This document shows positions 61,311 to 64,000 of a stretch of 64,000 nt of DNA, piece by piece (position 1 is the stretch's first letter; each line of letters opens with the position of its first letter). The notes beneath the pieces were generated by a model. The model had not been told where the DNA came from. It did not search any database and saw only the letters and a program-made list of their open reading frames with translations. The position numbers and the translations under genes are program-made. Source of the stretch: Sphingobium sp. YR768 (GTDB lineage: Bacteria; Pseudomonadota; Alphaproteobacteria; Sphingomonadales; Sphingomonadaceae); the NCBI RefSeq assembly GCF_900111125.1, contig NZ_FOGE01000006.1:1-64000 (forward strand), written 5' to 3'.

Positions 61311-61445
61311 CATTCCTCCCCGGTACGGGGAGGTGGCGGGGCAAAGCCCCGACGGAGCGGGGTCGCCCTCTGCCGCGACGAATGCGTCAGGAGGCTAACC
61401 CCCTCCACCACTTCGTGGTCCCCCTCCCCGTGCCGGGGAGGAATG
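61311..61445. repeat. Long palindromic repeat, family C, inside the purine operon
   Basis: The ends CATTCCTCCCCGGTACGGGG... (61311-61333) and the right arm 61423-61445 are inverted copies matching at 22 of 23 positions; each arm is also palindromic (CCTCCCCG/CGGGGAGG). The interior is GC-rich with further short dyads. The element separates the OHCU decarboxylase and urate hydroxylase genes and supplies the latter's GGAGG. A 19-bp remnant is at 14322-14340. This type is common between genes in sphingomonads. Confidence 0.9.
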
Positions 61446-61455
61446 AGACAAGCGC

Positions 61456-61899
61456 TCATGCCGTCATATCCTTCAGGCGCAGGCGGACGATCTCGCCAAT
61501 CTGTTCCAGCGCGGTCGTGATCTCGGTGTCGCGGTTATGGCTGAGCCGCTGTTCCATGGCCGCCAATATACCCGCCTTGTCGGTCAGGCGCACGCAGATG
61601 ATGAAGGGGAAGCCGAAGCGATCCCGATAGGCGGTGTTGAGGTCGAGGAAGCGCGCATATTCCTCTGGCGTCAGGCGATCCAGCCCGGCGCTCGCCTGTT
61701 CGGCGGCCGATGCTTCGGTCAGGGTTCGGTCGATTGCCGCCTTGCCCGCCAGTTCGGGATGGGCGCGGATCAGAGCCAGTTGCTCTTCGCCGCTGGCGCT
61801 GTCGACCACGGCCATCAGGTCCGCCCAGCGATCGCCGGACGACGGGCGCGCATCGGCGCGCGCCTCGATCCAGGGACTATGCTCAAACAGCGCGGTCAA
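61456..61899 (-). CDS. uraD: OHCU decarboxylase
   Basis: A 147-residue enzyme that decarboxylates OHCU to (S)-allantoin. Seen: LFEHSPWIEARADARP, LIRAHPELAGKAA with the catalytic His region, LTPEEYARFLDLNTAYRDRF and FGFPFIICVR. TTG 61899 overlaps the hpxZ stop as TTGA, with GGAGG ten bases before; the longer frame lies inside hpxZ. The protein lacks most of the first helix that precedes FEHSPW in typical members, so it is about 15-20 residues short at the N-terminus. Confidence 0.88.
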   Translation of the reverse strand: MTALFEHSPWIEARADARPSSGDRWADLMAVVDSASGEEQLALIRAHPELAGKAAIDRTLTEASAAEQASAGLDRLTPEEYARFLDLNTAYRDRFGFPFIICVRLTDKAGILAAMEQRLSHNRDTEITTALEQIGEIVRLRLKDMTA

Positions 61900-62276
61900 T
61901 GGGTATTGCCCTCCAGGCTGACATGGGCGGAGACGACCTTCCATCCATCGGGGAACTTGACCCAGCTTTGCGTCTGGCGGCCGCGACGGTCGCTATTCTC
62001 GCGGAAAAATTCGGCGTCGGCGGTCGCAAAATTGTCACCATAGACGGTGATCGCAACCTTCCCCAATTTGCGCTGGGGGGAGCCACCGCGGCCTTTGCGG
62101 AATTCGCGGATTTCCTCGATGCCGTAGAGGACCTCCCCCACGCCATAGCGGTTGGTGGTCGGCGCATTATGGAACAGCAGGTCCATCGCCGGGATATCAT
62201 CCTCCATCAGCGCGCGCTCATATTCCATGAAGGCGGCGGTCATTTCGGCGAGCAGATCGGGATCGTCGATTTTCAT
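61896..62276 (-). CDS. hpxZ: HpxZ / AtzH-like protein (SnoaL fold, DUF3225)
   Basis: A 126-residue cytosolic protein with the NTF2-like fold. Seen: YERALMEDDIPAMDLLFHNA, TNRYGVGEVLYGIEEIREFR and SWVKFPDGWKVVSAHVS, the pattern of HpxZ proteins in purine and oxalurate loci. Its biochemical role is not established. It overlaps puuE (ATGA) and uraD (TTGA). Confidence 0.85.
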   Translation of the reverse strand: MKIDDPDLLAEMTAAFMEYERALMEDDIPAMDLLFHNAPTTNRYGVGEVLYGIEEIREFRKGRGGSPQRKLGKVAITVYGDNFATADAEFFRENSDRRGRQTQSWVKFPDGWKVVSAHVSLEGNTH

Positions 62277-63148
62277 GCGGGGTGAACCTCCATCCAGTGG
62301 CGGGCGATATCGATGCGGCGAGCGACCCATGCGTCGCCGCTGGCAATGACATGGTCGAGGAAGCGGGCGAGCGCCCGGGCGCGGCCGGGGCGTCCGGCGA
62401 TGCGGCCGTGCAGGCCGACCGACATCATGCGGCCGCCTTCCTCGCGCAACTGGTCGAACGTGTCGCGCAGATAGCGGAAGAACTGCTCGCCCTCGGTAAA
62501 GCCGTTGAGCGCCACGATCTTCATGTCGTTGGCGTCGAGCGTGTAGGGGACGATCAACTGGCCCTGTGCATAATAAGGCAAGTCGTCGGCATAGCTGTCG
62601 GCGTCATAGATAAATCCGCCTTCCTCGCGGACGAGGCGCGCGGTGTTGGGCGATGTGCGGCCCTGATACCAGCCGAGCGGGCGGCTGCCGGTCAGCCTTT
62701 CATGCAGGGCGATGGCCTGCGCAATATGGTCCCGCTCCATATCCTCGGACACATATTGATAGTCGATCCATTTGAGGCCGTGGCTGGCGATTTCCCAGTC
62801 GGCCTTCAGCATCGCTTCGACGGCATCCGGGTGCATTGCCATGGCATTGGCGACGCCGAAGATGGTGACGGGCAGGCCGCGATCGGTGAAGAGCCGGTGC
62901 AGCCGCCAGAAACCGGCGCGGCTGCCATATTCATAGAGGCTTTCCATCGCCATCGCCCGGTCGGGATGGCTTTGCGCACCGACCATTTCGGAGAGAAAGG
63001 CTTCGGAGCCCTTGTCGCCATTGAGGACGCTGTTTTCCGCGCCCTCCTCATAATTGATGACGAACTGCACGGCGATTTTCGCGCCGCCGGGCCAGCGCGG
63101 ATCGGGCGGGGTTTGGCCATAGCCGATCAGGTCACGGGGCTGGCTCAT
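62273..63148 (-). CDS. puuE: Allantoinase PuuE (polysaccharide-deacetylase fold)
   Basis: A 291-residue metal-independent allantoinase that opens (S)-allantoin to allantoate. Seen: LIGYGQTPPDPRWPGGAKIA, FVINYEEGAENSVLNGDKGS, YEYGSRAGFWRLHRLF, SHGLKWIDYQYV and MMSVGLHGRIAGRPGRARAL, all PuuE hallmarks. It is unrelated to the amidohydrolase allantoinases. ATG 63148 overlaps the aminotransferase stop as ATGA; the next upstream ATG adds only three residues. Confidence 0.94.
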   Translation of the reverse strand: MSQPRDLIGYGQTPPDPRWPGGAKIAVQFVINYEEGAENSVLNGDKGSEAFLSEMVGAQSHPDRAMAMESLYEYGSRAGFWRLHRLFTDRGLPVTIFGVANAMAMHPDAVEAMLKADWEIASHGLKWIDYQYVSEDMERDHIAQAIALHERLTGSRPLGWYQGRTSPNTARLVREEGGFIYDADSYADDLPYYAQGQLIVPYTLDANDMKIVALNGFTEGEQFFRYLRDTFDQLREEGGRMMSVGLHGRIAGRPGRARALARFLDHVIASGDAWVARRIDIARHWMEVHPA

Positions 63149-64000
63149 GCGTCCCACGCCTCCATAGCGGCGGTAACGGCTGCGCCGGCGGGCAGGCTGT
63201 AGCCTTCCATCCGCAGACAGGCTTCCAGCGCGCCCAGCGTGATCAGTATCTTATGCTTCATGGCGTTATAGCCCATCGCACCGATCCGCCAGATGCACCC
63301 GGCGAGCGGACCAAAGGCGGTGCCGATCTCGATCTCGAAATGGGTGCGCATGGCGGTGCGCACCCGCTCGCCATCCACGCCTTCGGGGATATAGACGCCG
63401 GTCACATTGGTCATGCGATGGGCGTCGTCGCCGAACACCGTCAAGCCCATGGCGCGCAGCCCGGCCGTCATCGCCCGGCCTGCGCTGGCATGGCGGGCGT
63501 AGCGGGCGTCCAGTCCTTCGCCGAGCATGATCCGCGCGCACTCCCGCGCGGCATAGAGCATGGACGTCGCCTCGGTATGATGGTTGAGCCGCTTCTCGCT
63601 CCAATAATCCATGATCATGGCCAGATCGAAATAGTTGGAGCCGATGCGTGGGCCGCTGCCATCGACCATACCGGCGGCGCGGATGCCCGCTTCGGTATGG
63701 CGGCGGGTGAAGATATGGTCCGCCGCCTTGTCGGATATGGTGATGGGCGCGGAGCCGGAGGGGCCACCCAGACATTTCTGCAAGCCACCGGTGACGATAT
63801 CCGCGCCCCAGCGGTCGCTGGCCAGTTCCATGCCGCCGATCGTGGCGGTGGCATCGACATAGAGCAGCGCCCCGGCGGCCGCGCACAGGGCGCCAAGTCC
63901 GTCGAGCGGCTGCGCCATAGTGGTGGAGGTGTCGCCATGGATGGTGGCGACCAGCTTTGGCGTGGTGCGTTCTATGGCGGCGGCGATGGCGTCCAGCGGC
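63145..64000 (-). CDS. Class V aminotransferase, PucG type (ureidoglycine-glyoxylate), cut by window end
   Basis: The C-terminal about 284 residues of a PLP enzyme; the frame stays open to base 64000, so the start lies outside. Seen: ATIHGDTSTTMAQPLDGLG, VDATATIGGMELASDRWGAD and the PLP Lys in TGGLQKCLGGPSGSAP; the C-terminus resembles alanine-glyoxylate aminotransferases. In purine loci this family member is PucG, which transfers the amino group of (S)-ureidoglycine to glyoxylate. Alanine- or serine-glyoxylate aminotransferase is the alternative. Confidence 0.88.
   Translation of the reverse strand, partial: PLDAIAAAIERTTPKLVATIHGDTSTTMAQPLDGLGALCAAAGALLYVDATATIGGMELASDRWGADIVTGGLQKCLGGPSGSAPITISDKAADHIFTRRHTEAGIRAAGMVDGSGPRIGSNYFDLAMIMDYWSEKRLNHHTEATSMLYAARECARIMLGEGLDARYARHASAGRAMTAGLRAMGLTVFGDDAHRMTNVTGVYIPEGVDGERVRTAMRTHFEIEIGTAFGPLAGCIWRIGAMGYNAMKHKILITLGALEACLRMEGYSLPAGAAVTAAMEAWDA

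Noticed and set aside
59916..61520. A 534-residue plus-strand frame opposite the urate hydroxylase
   Set aside because: It runs through the intergenic repeat and has no domain; the sense frame carries two dinucleotide-binding motifs.

Overview
The window looks like a chromosomal segment of an alphaproteobacterium of the Sphingomonadaceae (Sphingobium/Sphingomonas/Novosphingobium type). The GC content is high. Three large TonB-dependent receptors of the kind typical for that group are present, together with several palindromic intergenic repeats and many 4-bp stop/start overlaps. No rRNA, tRNA, phage, insertion sequence or CRISPR array was seen.

Region 1 (1-3001) holds a secreted family 2 glycoside hydrolase behind a LacI-like operator. 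Region 2 (3023-10265) reads as a D-glutamate / D-amino-acid module. A LysR regulator is followed, all on the minus strand, by a DgcN-type (DUF1611) protein, a DgcA-type enolase-superfamily epimerase, a dicarboxylate/amino-acid symporter and an M20 deacylase. An exported N-acyl-D-amino-acid deacylase diverges from it.

Region 3 (about 10.5-28.8 kb) reads as peptidoglycan scavenging. It has a TonB receptor, a Tat-exported penicillin-acylase-type hydrolase, a PBP4-type D-Ala-D-Ala carboxypeptidase and two beta-lactamase-fold serine hydrolases. An AmpG-like permease, a GntR/UTRA regulator and MurQ etherase form one arm. The divergent arm is nagB-II - nagA - D-lactate dehydrogenase - BadF-type sugar kinase, joined by ATGA overlaps. 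Together they would take MurNAc to fructose-6-P, ammonia, acetate and pyruvate, including the D-lactate that MurQ releases.

Region 4 (28.9-36.5 kb) is a small sugar-acid-like regulon: a secreted nucleoside-hydrolase-fold protein (DUF1593), a TonB receptor, an MFS transporter, an enolase-superfamily dehydratase and a FadR-type GntR regulator. An exact 15-bp motif shared by two promoters ties it together.

Region 5 (36.6-64 kb) is purine catabolism. Exported steps come first: two NUP-family proteins with signal peptides, a periplasmic adenosine deaminase, a TonB receptor and an NCS2 nucleobase permease. A gamma-glutamyltransferase and a beta-propeller amidohydrolase follow. A LysR regulator, a purine phosphoribosyltransferase and a LOG-family phosphoribohydrolase run the other way. 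A long minus-strand operon then encodes adenine deaminase, a HAD phosphatase, guanine deaminase, XdhC/XdhB/XdhA, HIU hydrolase, an HpyO-like flavin urate hydroxylase, OHCU decarboxylase, HpxZ-like protein, PuuE allantoinase and a PucG-type aminotransferase cut by the window end. Together these cover adenine or guanine through xanthine and urate to allantoate.
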